A stretch of DNA of 64,000 nucleotides, taken from Siniperca chuatsi. Taxonomy: Eukaryota; Chordata; Actinopteri; Centrarchiformes; Sinipercidae. The translations under genes were made by a program, and so were the position numbers. Below, one piece after another: positions 38,121 to 48,023 of the stretch. The notes beneath the pieces are model-generated. The model made no database searches. It saw only the letters and a list, made by a program, of their open reading frames with translations, and was not told where the DNA came from. The first letter of the stretch is position 1. The number at the start of each line of letters is the position of its first letter. The stretch is from assembly GCF_020085105.1 (NCBI RefSeq), contig NC_058062.1, forward strand, positions 9,521,445 to 9,585,444, written 5' to 3'.

Positions 38121-41100
38121 TCAGCCTTTCCCCTTCCTCTGTTTAAAGCCTTGCTTCGCTCCGGCACCTTTCTTGTTGAAGCCCGGCTTGCCTTTCTGGC
38201 CTTTAGATTTGAATGGTTTGTCCTTATTTTTCTTTCCACCAAATGTTTTGTTCCCTTCAAATTTCTTCCCACCAAATTTGTTCTCCCTGTCACCAGCTTT
38301 CTTTGCTCCGAATGTCTTTGCTCCAGGCTTCATTTTCTTTCCAAATGGTTTCTCCCCCCCCCCCTTCCATCCTTTTCCTGGTTTGTCTCTGTGCTGTCCT
38401 CCTGGACCCTTTCTCCTTGGTGATTTAGCATCTCTGTCTTTTCTTGGTGTTTTACCAGGAGACATCTTCCTCTTCTTGGCAGGTCCACAAGTCTTTTCAG
38501 AGCCATGCCTCTTCTTGGTACTAGGGAACATGTCTGCACAAAAAAAGGTGTTACGGTCAATAAATACACTAAAAACAAGACCCAAGAGGTAATGGGTTAT
38601 AGCACACTAGTACTAATTTACCTTCATCTGGCTCCTGTCCTACAGCCTGTCTGTAGTACTCCACCTCATCATCAGATTCAACAGCAGCTGTCTGATCGTC
38701 CTGCATCCCAGGATCCTCCACCTCACTGTCCTCTTCAGCCTCAGCACGTTTCCTCTTAATGCCTTCCAGGCTTTTTTTCCTGTTGGGAGGGGGAAAAAAA
38801 CAAACAAACAAAAACTGTTTTACACTTCAACAAAAAAACAAAAAACAACAATAAAAAAAAGGATATGGCAAAAGGGTCAAATTATTTAGAAGATCAAATT
38901 ACTTGTTCTCTTCTTGTTTCTCTTTCTTCTGAGCAACATTCTGCTCCTGCATTTTCCGGCGACCCTCCTTCTCTTTTAGCTGGGCCTCCTTCCTGTTCAG
39001 GATCTCCTGGATTTCCTCCTCTGTCTTGGAGACTGGCAAAGATAGTATATAACAATTTCCAATTAAAAAGACAATCTGTACCAGGTCGACATTAAAAACT
39101 ATGCCATCTTTAGATGTATCAGTAAGCGTTTACTTTTAGAGAGAAATCATACAATTCATACAGGTTCTTTCATCATGTACACCAGAATAAAACAAGATTA
39201 ATGAGGACAGGCGTGCACTCACTAATGGCGTGATAAAGGACATTCCCCTCTCCCATGCCTTCTTGTATCTTCATCAGCTGCAGAGTCATACGAGGACCAA
39301 TCTGAGGACAATACAGTGCAATAATTCAGGTGCCATCCAAGCATCATTGTCACAGTTTTCAGCACTCCCTCAGCATACTCACCTCGGTCAGACGGACAGC
39401 ACTCTGTTGGGACGCCATGTTGCCTCGGCCAGAGTAGACCTGTGGTAGCTCGGTTATGTTGTGCTCACCATCTTGTTCTGCCTCACTTTCTGAAAGGTTC
39501 GCCCCCCTGAGAGTTGTAAGAGAGCACAGAATAGTTCATCAGATACTACAACAGCAGCTGCAGATTGCCTACAAACTAAGCGCCCTTTGACTACAAGAAT
39601 TGTACCTTCACAAGAACCTTACTTCATCAGGAGCTCACTGATATCCTCAAACTTGCTCATGTTGGGGAACTTCTCCTGCATCAGCTTCTTGACTCCGCGG
39701 CTCATGCCCACAGGGACGACTTTCAGGCTGCTGCAGGTTGGGAACACAATCATTTTAGTGTGACATTTAAAATCAATAAATAAGAGAAATCTGGTTATTG
39801 TGTGGAGGCTCATCAGTGCGTTTACTTTGAACATACATCACTGAACAGTCAAGTCACAATCTGTCATCATCTGAGCCCAACCATCACGACTGTTTCACTG
39901 AAAATCTGTGTAGGGCGTGGTGATGTGGCCTGAACGTAACATTTATTCCTTCAATCTTAAAAAGGACAACTCACCACTTTTTTCCCCCCCTTTACAAATG
40001 AAACATTATTGATATAATTCTAACATTTGAAGGTAACAGTTGAACATGAACAAGAACATTGCTTTCGGTGCTGTTATAAGATTAAAAGTCACAGTTCTTC
40101 AACTCTGACATACAGACACCTGGCAAAAATGCAAATTTGAATGAATCTGATTTATTTGGTTCAAGCCTTACATCTGTGTACTTTGTCACCAAAGAGCAGC
40201 TACAACCAAGAGTGCAGGTATGCAGCTGTGAAGCCCTTTTCTAACTACCTTATACACACTTGCAAACACTGAGAAAACAATGAAAAAATATTTTACGTAC
40301 TAATGTCGAAATTCAATTTCCTGGGAAACCGGGTTGTAATTCAGCAGCACACACCTCTTGATGTTGTTGAGGCTTACCTGTAAAACAATAAACTTTTTTG
40401 TGTGTGCTAGAACTCTGTGTTAAACTCTTACATTGCTGAATTACTCAAGGATTCAGAAATCAGAAAGCGTTTACTTTTGACAAATCTTCAAAGGTAATCT
40501 CAGAAGACTATACTTTCATCATGCCAACAAGGCTTTAAATCTTGAGTAAACCAAAGTGACAAAAGCGTAACAGTTTTGCTGGGAAATCGTACCTTGTGCA
40601 CATTAATAGAAGGAAACATGTGCTGAAACATGGTGGCCATGAGTTTGACATGCATGCCGTCACATCCAAAGTTATTGAGGATGAGTAGCGGATGATGTGT
40701 GAACTGCTGCTCGTGCATCCTGTGCTTCTTCAAAGACGAAACCACGTCTTTGATAAGAGAGTACTGAAAAAAGTAAAATGGAGTCCTTATAAAAGTTAAA
40801 GAGTTAACTGGAAGAGTTAAAAATGACTGGCAGTTTGGGCACATCAGTGCGTTTACTTTGAAAACATCACTAACAGTCAAATATTAAAATGTCATCATCT
40901 GAGCCCATCTACCTATTGTACTTGTTTTAGTTATGAAATCACGTATTTACCTTGAGCACTTGGAAATGAAGCATGGGACCTTTGGGAAGTCGAGCAAGTC
41001 TCTGAAAGCACAAGCAATGTGTTGGATGGATGGTGGTACGAGCTCGACATGGCAAAACTGCAAAGTCCTCCAGTACCCAAGAACTGTTTGCTTATGGTGC

Positions 41101-42197
41101 GATCTGATATTACCATGTTGATGCTGCTGGGAGTCTTGCTGAAGATCATGAAGTGTGTCACTCCCAGTGGTCCTGCGATAGCCACAAAGTCTTTCAGCAC
41201 GTTCTTTTTCCTAATCTGGTACCCAAAAAAAACACAAACAGGTCAGACATAGTGAGTGTGAAACAGTATGATACAGCAAAGTCGCTTTCATATTATAGGA
41301 TCTCAGGCAAACCTTGATACTTAAACTAAACTTGATACTTAATACTTAAAGTTAAAATAAAGCCCATATTAACCATACATCTATACTTATGATGCCATCT
41401 CACTTGCTCCTTAAATTAAGCAACATTGACTCATCCAACAGCTGTGTACAGTCACATCAATGCTGAAGACAGCTGGCCCAGCTTTTAGTTTCGCAGACGG
41501 ACCTTCAGGGACTCTGCAGTGTATGGCTCCATGACTCTCCGCACGTCCAGGATGAGCTGACCCACGTTTTTTCCAATCTGACCCCGATGAAACACGAAGG
41601 AGTGGGGAACAGCTCCGTACGTCTCCTCGGCCACATGGTTGGCTGTTGCTCGGGATTTCTTCTGATTCTTGGTCTGAAAGCACGACACCCACATATTGAT
41701 TATCATGGGGGTGAAGAAAGGTTAAAATAACAGATTTCTGTGTGATTTTGCTTTAAATAACAACTAAAGCTCAGAGTTAACTTAGCTTAAACGCCAGCTA
41801 GCCAGCTCTATTAACGTTACCACACATTCACCACCAACTGCAGTTAAACTATAGGTTTCTCATTTAATATAAGTCACATTATTACCAAAGAACAATGATT
41901 AGATATCTGTTGCATAATGGTGTTAAGTTCACATCACTTGTATTTCACACTTATTTTATACTTATTCCCACTTGGTACTTAATTTATTTTCTGACCTGTA
42001 TTAGAGTGTATTATATTTTTTGCTTAGTACTTCTATTCCTGTGTGCACTGACGTGACAGTGAGCTGCCGTAGCAAAAGAGTTTCCCCTCGGGGATCAATA
42101 AAGTATAAATAAAGTATTTATGATCTGGTCAGGCTAACTCTCTTCAGCTAAGGCTAACATGCTAGCACAGGCCGTTACTTACCTTTGATTTCCCCAT
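38121..42197 (-). CDS. ppan: Peter Pan homolog, ribosome biogenesis Brix protein
   Basis: Nucleolar 60S-subunit assembly factor (yeast Ssf1/2). Twelve exons on the minus strand join in frame into 532 residues: 42183-42197, 41503-41673, 41114-41215, 40951-41001, 40593-40763, 40301-40377, 39623-39730, 39383-39506, 39223-39301, 38903-39032, 38622-38779, 38121-38533. The Brix domain runs from PHSFVFHRGQIGKNVGQL through VAIAGPLGVTHFMIFSKT, HRMHEQQFTHHPLLILNNFG and KLMATMFQHMFPSINVHK to RHYSLKVVPVGMSRGVKKL. An acidic segment (ESDDEVEYYRQAVGQEPDE) follows. The last exon codes a Lys/Gly/Phe-rich basic tail with repeats such as FGGKKFEGNKTFGGKK, typical of nucleolar proteins. The exon count equals that of human PPAN. 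The donor of exon 2 (GTCCGT) is weak but is the only site before an in-frame stop. Introns 4, 5, 6 and 9 host snoRNAs. Confidence 0.95.
39114..39182 (-). ncRNA. Box C/D snoRNA, SNORD105-type, in ppan intron 9
   Basis: Minus strand: C box ATGATGA (39176-39170), D box CTGA (39122-39119), with a short TGTA/TACA terminal stem. The guide next to the D box pairs with AAGCGUUUACUUU of 18S rRNA (13 nt). The fifth nucleotide upstream of the D box faces the C in AAGCGU (C797 in human numbering, from memory). The 3' end lies about 80 nt upstream of exon 10, the preferred position for intronic C/D snoRNAs. Confidence 0.8.
39805..39877 (-). ncRNA. snord105: Box C/D snoRNA, SNORD105-type, in ppan intron 6
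   Basis: Minus strand: C box ATGATGA (39870-39864), D box CTGA (39816-39813), closed by a GGCTCA/TGAGCC terminal stem. The guide is complementary to GCGUUUACUUUGAA of 18S rRNA (14 nt). The fifth nucleotide upstream of the D box faces the first U (U799 in human numbering), the known SNORD105 target. Human SNORD105 and SNORD105B also lie in PPAN introns. It sits about 75 nt upstream of exon 7. Confidence 0.87.
40452..40528 (-). ncRNA. Box C/D snoRNA, SNORD105-type, in ppan intron 5
   Basis: Minus strand: C box ATGATGA (40522-40516), D box CTGA (40463-40460). The terminal stem is weak. The guide pairs with AAGCGUUUACUUU of 18S rRNA (13 nt), in the same register as the copy at 39114-39182, with the fifth nucleotide facing C797. 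It sits about 78 nt upstream of exon 6. Confidence 0.75.
40837..40907 (-). ncRNA. snord105: Box C/D snoRNA, SNORD105-type, in ppan intron 4
   Basis: Minus strand: C box ATGATGA (40898-40892), D box CTGA (40847-40844), with a TGGGC/GCCCA terminal stem. Guide and register are the same as in the copy at 39805-39877 (U799). The two are clearly paralogous, sharing CAGTGCGTTTACTTTGAA and GTCATCATCTGAGCCCA on the plus strand. It sits about 74 nt upstream of exon 5. Confidence 0.87.
41990..42125. repeat. Retroposon tail-like repeat in ppan intron 1
   Basis: The segment contains TTTCCCCTCGGGGATCAATA followed by AAGTATAAATAAAGTATTTA. This resembles the tail shared by several fish LINE/SINE families, which end in GGGATCAATAAAGT plus short repeats. 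No coding remnant is attached, and the left boundary is uncertain. Confidence 0.4.
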
Positions 42198-43149
42198 TAT
42201 TCAGCGAGACGATGATCTTAGTCAACAAAGTAACATTAATTGTTGCTACACTATATTTATGCTGTCAAGAAATTATCCGTTCATCATGCACGTTAAATTT
42301 TATCTACAACAGTTTAAACTAACCAACTACGAAGTCAACGCAACGTCCACATGGTTCTACAACTGTGTGTGTCACACGGTAAAATATCCGTGTTGCTCAC
42401 ATGTCTGGTAATAGTTCCTAGCAGAAGTGATCCGCGTGAATATGAGCTGATAATACTCACTCATCAGTGTAATGTGCAGTGGATTCTTATAACCTATTCA
42501 GTGTACACATATTTAAAAAGTAAAATTTAAATACCTTTTACTTTTCTTATTGGGTTATAGAGTCTGAGCTGAGATAAAAATCGCTCTACTGACATTTTAT
42601 TGATATTTATATTTGATATGTCGGACTGATGCTCCTCTTACAAATTGCAGCCATGACGAATTATATATTAGTAGACTTTGACGGAGAAAGATTTGTAATA
42701 AATTAATTGAAATCAGTTGTTGCAAACAGCCCTGCAATTAATACTACTAAAAATATACTAGAATTTAAAAAGACTATACTAACACAACTACTAAAATCAC
42801 TGCTCACTGCCCCCCAGTGGCCACATTTAAGAACTGCAACACTGTGAAATGACCATTAATGACCATGCAGTAATCATGTTTACCGTTCTCTAGTGGTCAC
42901 GGTTAGAGCCACAGCTTTCTTCAGTGGGAATATTAAACATACTATTGATTATTAATATTCTTAGTACTCTTAGTACTAATGTGAACAGTTCATTCAAACA
43001 ATTACATCGATTTGGTCAAGGCCAAAGATCTAAGTGAATTTAGAATCACGAGTCTCTGTTGCCCTCTCGTGGTCACAATGAGGAACTGCAACAATACGTT
43101 TGTTTAAATCAGCATCAATGCAGACATCATAGCGCAAGTACCTTCAACA

Positions 43150-44872
43150 GAAGTAATAATAATAATAATAAAACTTTATTTATAGAGCACTTATCAAAAC
43201 AAAGTACAAAATACTTCACAAAGAGATAAATAAAATACCACAGTGAATGATAAAATACATAAAATACATAAAAACAATAAAATAAACAGACAGCTCAGCT
43301 AAAATCAGGATATGCGTTCCGATAAAAATGTGTTTTGAGAAGAGACTTAAAAGAATACACTGAGCCTCGGGGCCCTGGTGGCAAAAGCTCTGCCCCCCTT
43401 TGTTTTCATCCTGGACTCAGGAACAAACAGAAGACCCCTGCCTGAAGATCTCAAACTATGTGAAGGTTCATAAGGGATTACAAGGTCTAAAATATAATCT
43501 GGAGCCAGGCCATGGAGAGCCTTAAAAGTAATCAACAAAATCTTAAAATCAATCCTAAAACAAACAGAGAGCCAATGTAAAGAGGCTAAAACAGGTGTGA
43601 TGTGATCGTACCTCTTGGTCCTGGTTAAAAGCCTAGCAGCTGAGTTCTGTACAGTCTGCAGTTGTTTCAAAGTTTTTTGATTAAGACAAGTGAACAGACT
43701 GTTACAATAATCGAGGCGTGAGGAGATGAAAGCATGTACAACGGTTTCTGCATCACTAAGATTTAAAATAGAATAATTAAAATAATTTTGTAACATTTCT
43801 GAGGTGATAAAAACATGATTGGACAAGCTTAGTAATATGTTGCTCAAAACATAAATTACTATCAAACAGTATATGTTGTGACAGGTTACCAGTAGATGGC
43901 AGTATTTGTTTAGTGATGTGTTGGGGCCCAATAACAAGGATTTCAGTTTTATTTGAGTTGAGCTGTAGAAAATTTATTGACATTCAGTTTTTTATATCAG
44001 ACAGGCAGTCCTGCAGAGAACTCAGCGTACTAAGGTCAGTGGGCTTGACAGGGAGGTACAACTGTGTGTCATACGCATAACAATGAAAAGAAATCCCATG
44101 TCTGCGGATGTAGTGTATAAGGAGTACAAGACCCAGAATTGAACCTTGAGGCACACCGTAGTTGATATGGGAGAAGGATGACGTGTAGTTATTATTGGTG
44201 ACACAGAATTTCCTTTTGGACAGATAAGATGCGAACCAGTCTAATGCAGTGCCAGATATGCCTCAGTCTATCTAAAAGAATGCCATGATCAATTGTGTCA
44301 AAGGCAGCGCAACAGCACAAGAACTGAACAGATGCCTGCATCTGCATTCATTAAAAGGTCATTAGTGACTTTGAGAAGGGCTGCCTCAGTGCTGTGTTGC
44401 TGACGAAAACCAGATTGGAACTTTTCAAAGGTACTATTGTTTTCCACAGCAGCAAGCTGCTTAGATACAAGTTTTTTGAGACTTTTTTGAGGATAAGACA
44501 GTACAGGCAGCCTCTAATTCACAGTTTAAAACAATGCATAGGTGATCAGATACAAACATGTCTCTGATTTCCACAGATGGAGTTTTCAGGCCCAGACTAA
44601 AGACTAGGTCTAAGGTGTGGCCACGGGAAGTGGCCAGACACATGTTGTTGAAAGTTAAAAGAGTGAGTGATATTTAAAAAATCAGCAGCAAGAGGAGAGT
44701 CATCAACATTAGAAGAGTCATCAACATGAATATTAAAATCACCAAAAAGAACAATTCTATCATAATTTAAAACAAGACTGGATAAAAACTCAGGGAGTTC
44801 CAACAAGAAGGAGCCAGCTGGTTTAGGTGGGCAATAAGTCCACAGTACAACTCCACAGTCTCCACGGGGAAT
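43150..44872 (-). mobile_element. L2-type LINE, 5'-truncated
   Basis: Minus-strand retroposon. From 5' to 3': the end of the endonuclease domain (YDRIVLFGDFNIHVDDSS at about 44700-44770, then SRGHTLDLVFSLGLKTPS and VSDHLCIVLN), broken reverse transcriptase segments including a degraded YADD region (44020-44200), and the conserved C-terminal region (HAFISSRLDYCNSLF, LQTVQNSAARLLTRTKRYDH, ITPVLASLHWLSV, FKALHGLAPDYI). The 3' end at about 43155-43190 reads GCTCTATAAATAAAGTTTTA followed by ATT repeats on the minus strand. Several frameshifts and stops make it inactive. Placement in the L2/CR1 group is from protein resemblance. Confidence 0.8.
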
Positions 44873-46543
44873 ATTACTGCTATTAATATTTTATTAATTA
44901 ATATTAATATTAAGTTTATGATGTGTTATATATTTGTATTAATATTTTTCCATGCCCCTGCACACTATGACCGACAGAGGGCGCCTGCACCAGTCCTGCA
45001 CACATGTACCGGCGGATCTAAACACCGTCCTGTAGGGCAACTACAACGCCAGTGTGCCTCTGTTTAATGTTCTATACAGTCTATGGTTTACACCAGTGAA
45101 ATGTAACGAAATAAAGTGCTTAGTATACTGTGATGTCTGCATTGAGATTGGAACTGACACTCCGGTACACTTTCATCCAAGTTGCATCAAAGAAGGCACG
45201 ATATCCCACTGACACTTCAGGTAAAACTTACTGATATCTCCAGAGAATAAGAACAGTCGGTGAATAGCTATAATCGAACATCACAGTGGGAAAAAGACTC
45301 CTGCAATGCTGCATACGGTCACAGTTCCCACCAGTTGTTGGCCAATAAATACAGTACGTTAGTTATAGTGTGTAAGCAAACTGCTGTGTAGGCTAAGCCA
45401 AGGCTACGTTTTAAGTCTCTATATTATTACATACTTATTGTCAAGAGTACTTTTCTATTTCTACATGTGTTAAATCCACACTTACCTACAAGAAAGAAGG
45501 CACCTCTATACTATATAAATAAAATATAAATGCATTTATTTATTTAGCCTATTCATTTATCTCACCTTGGCCCACATAAAACAGGACCAAGAAATGTAAT
45601 TACAAGGTCCAGTTAATGAGAGGGTAAGAAAGAAACTTTGTTCAAGAGTGGCAACAGAGAGCAGGGAGAAACATTTTTTAACATGAGGAATTGAAATTGC
45701 AAGGTAACACTGTCAGCTGTTGTGAAACCATAAAAAATAGCATCATTTTAGGTGTGGTATTTGAAAAGTCATGTTCCACCCCACCCCTGAAGGATCTTTG
45801 ATCAGATTTACCTGCCAACCCCCTAACAGTTATGATAGCATTTTAGAGTTCAAAAGTAAACTGATGCGGAAGTTGTGTTTTCTTTTCCCTCCTCCGCTAT
45901 CTGATTGCACCATCGGGCCTCACCTTAAACCAGCTGTGCCTTGATATCACAGATTGGGTGTGACCACCAGGACAACAAAACTGAATCACATTTAATGCAT
46001 CAAAAAGTTTTTTTGATAGCCAGATCACTATGTTATCACATACAGCAGAAAGACACTGCAGTCTACTCTGTGGGTTCAAAGTTGCAAGCATTTAGAGTTC
46101 TGGATCTCTATATACATTACTCCAACAGATGAATGTTGAAACAGATTGTGCAGACTTGAATTGAGGCCAGGTGTCATAGCTACACTAAAGCTGCTGCATT
46201 TTGATTCAGAAATTAGAATTTGAACTACCTACAATTTTGAGGTACATGTATTTTACCTGAGTATTTCCATTTTATGATGCTGTGTACTTCTACTTCACTA
46301 CATTTTGGAGGCAAATAGTGTACTTTTTACTCCATTACAATTATTTGACAGCAGCAGTTACTAGTTACTTAGTATCCCTACCCTAGGATCACCCCAACCA
46401 GCTGTGACATAAAAATGTTGCTTACATGTTAATGGATCAGTAATAATCCCACACTAGCAGGGAGAACATGTCAACTGCACACCAGAAGACGAAGGTCATG
46501 AATCAAACTAAAGATGTTTCAGTGATGAGGTAAAAGTGTAAAC
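44873..46543. other. Non-coding stretch
   Basis: Nothing recognisable was found on either strand. The DNA is AT-rich and has no open frame with family resemblance. Confidence 0.5.
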
Positions 46544-46877
46544 TAGAGCTGAAACGATTAGTCGATTATTCAGAAAATGAATCTGCAACTATTTTGAAAA
46601 TCGAATAATTGTTTTAGTAATATTTTTAGCAAAAAATTCATACATTTGCTGTTTCTAGTTTCTCAAATGTTAGAATTTCATGCTTTTCCAAGTCATATAT
46701 GATAGTAAATTGATAGCTTTGGATTTGACACTGTTAGTCCGACAAAACAAGGCATTTGAAGATATCACCTTGGGCTCTTGGTGTTCTGACACGTTATGGA
46801 CAAAATGATTACTCAATGAATCGAGAAAATTAATCGATCAGATTAATCGATAATGAGAATAATCGTTAGTTGTAAAC
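46544..46877. mobile_element. MITE-like fish repeat
   Basis: The repeat begins TAGAGCTGAAACGATTAGTC and ends near AATGAGAATAATCGTTAGTTG. The ends form imperfect inverted repeats around the words ATTAGTCGATT and AATCGATAA. This is the common fish repeat with AATCGATTAATCG-like ends, probably a non-autonomous hAT element. No target duplication was identified. Confidence 0.6.
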
Positions 46878-47039
46878 CACTGCATTTGAATACTCCACTA
46901 GTTCAGCTCTGTCTGTGGCAGGATAGCAGGTTGATGGCAGAGGGAGGAGACGTCCCGGGATTCCTGCACTGAGCACCCAGCTAAACAACAAGTAGTGGGA
47001 GGCGGCGTCATTGGGATAGTTTGTAATTAGTCTTCTTCT

Positions 47040-47363
47040 TCAGAGATCCTGAGACAGAACCTCAGAGGTAGAAGAGGGAGTCTAGCTGCTGACAAAACCT
47101 GGGTGTCATTCTGTTTTTTTCTTGAGATTTATTTGTGACCCAAATTTCTCTGCCTTCATCTTCACTTCAACATTTACATAGGGCCACAGACGACTTTTAA
47201 TTTGGAAGAAGCGGCTCGTTTACGGGACTCTTAATGATCCTTGAACAAGTGATTTTTAGAATGCATTAGTCTTCATTTGACATCTGTGCGTCCTGGGAGC
47301 TGCAGCCAGCTACACACCGGAGCAGAACAAAGACGTCGTAAACACTTCACTTCAGCTGCTACG
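47040..47363 (+). other. angptl6: Probable 5' untranslated exon of angptl6
   Basis: A strong donor (CTACG then GTAAGTTC) follows 47363, and an acceptor (TTCATTTTCAG) ends at 47920, so the angptl6 leader probably splices here. The left end of the exon, and hence the promoter, is a guess. No TATA box was seen. Confidence 0.45.
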
Positions 47364-48023
47364 GTAAGTTCTGAGCTGTGAATGGTCTCAAGTCAGAATA
47401 TTCCACTTTAATGTAGACTGAAATGTACTTGCACTGGTTATGGCATTCAAAGTTGCACTTGGCCAAATTAATCATTAGCTCATTAAATCATTATAAGACA
47501 TAGTTAATCGGCTCTGCCAGAAAGTTGTTGTTTAGTTCAGAAAGTGTTTTTAGGTGTAGGCATATACTATTGGTAACAGTGATGTGTTTCAATGAGAAAG
47601 TTATACAGGAGATTTTTGTGCCAGATGTTAGTATTGCCCTATTTGGATTCATGTGTTTATGGTGTTGACCGTGGTTGCTGTGGTTGGATGTGGAGCTAAC
47701 TTTTCTGTTGACCGAGAGATGGAGGTGTGTTGATTCTGGCTGGTTGATGTTGACTGTTGTCCCTTCTGTGTTGACCTGCTAATAAACTCCAGCCACTTTC
47801 ACTTTGCAAGGAAACATCTGGTGAACAGTCAAGACCCACAACACACCCCCATTCCTTGAATACAAAGTTTATGTCTTTGAATCAAAGTGTCAGACGTGTT
47901 TCTGACTGATTCATTTTCAGTCCAAGATGATCAGGTGTAAGTTATGTGTTGTTATCGCTGTGGTAATTCTAATCATGTCCTCTCCTCTGCTACCAGAGTT
48001 TCCTCAAAAGTTGAACAGATTTC

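Noticed and set aside
42198-43149. Further exon or promoter-linked gene to the right of ppan
   Set aside because: No coding exon or conserved protein segment was found. It is the ppan upstream region only.
43150-44872. LTR retroelement or retrovirus
   Set aside because: The protein pieces are an APE-type endonuclease and LINE reverse transcriptase, the 3' end is a LINE tail, and there are no long terminal repeats.
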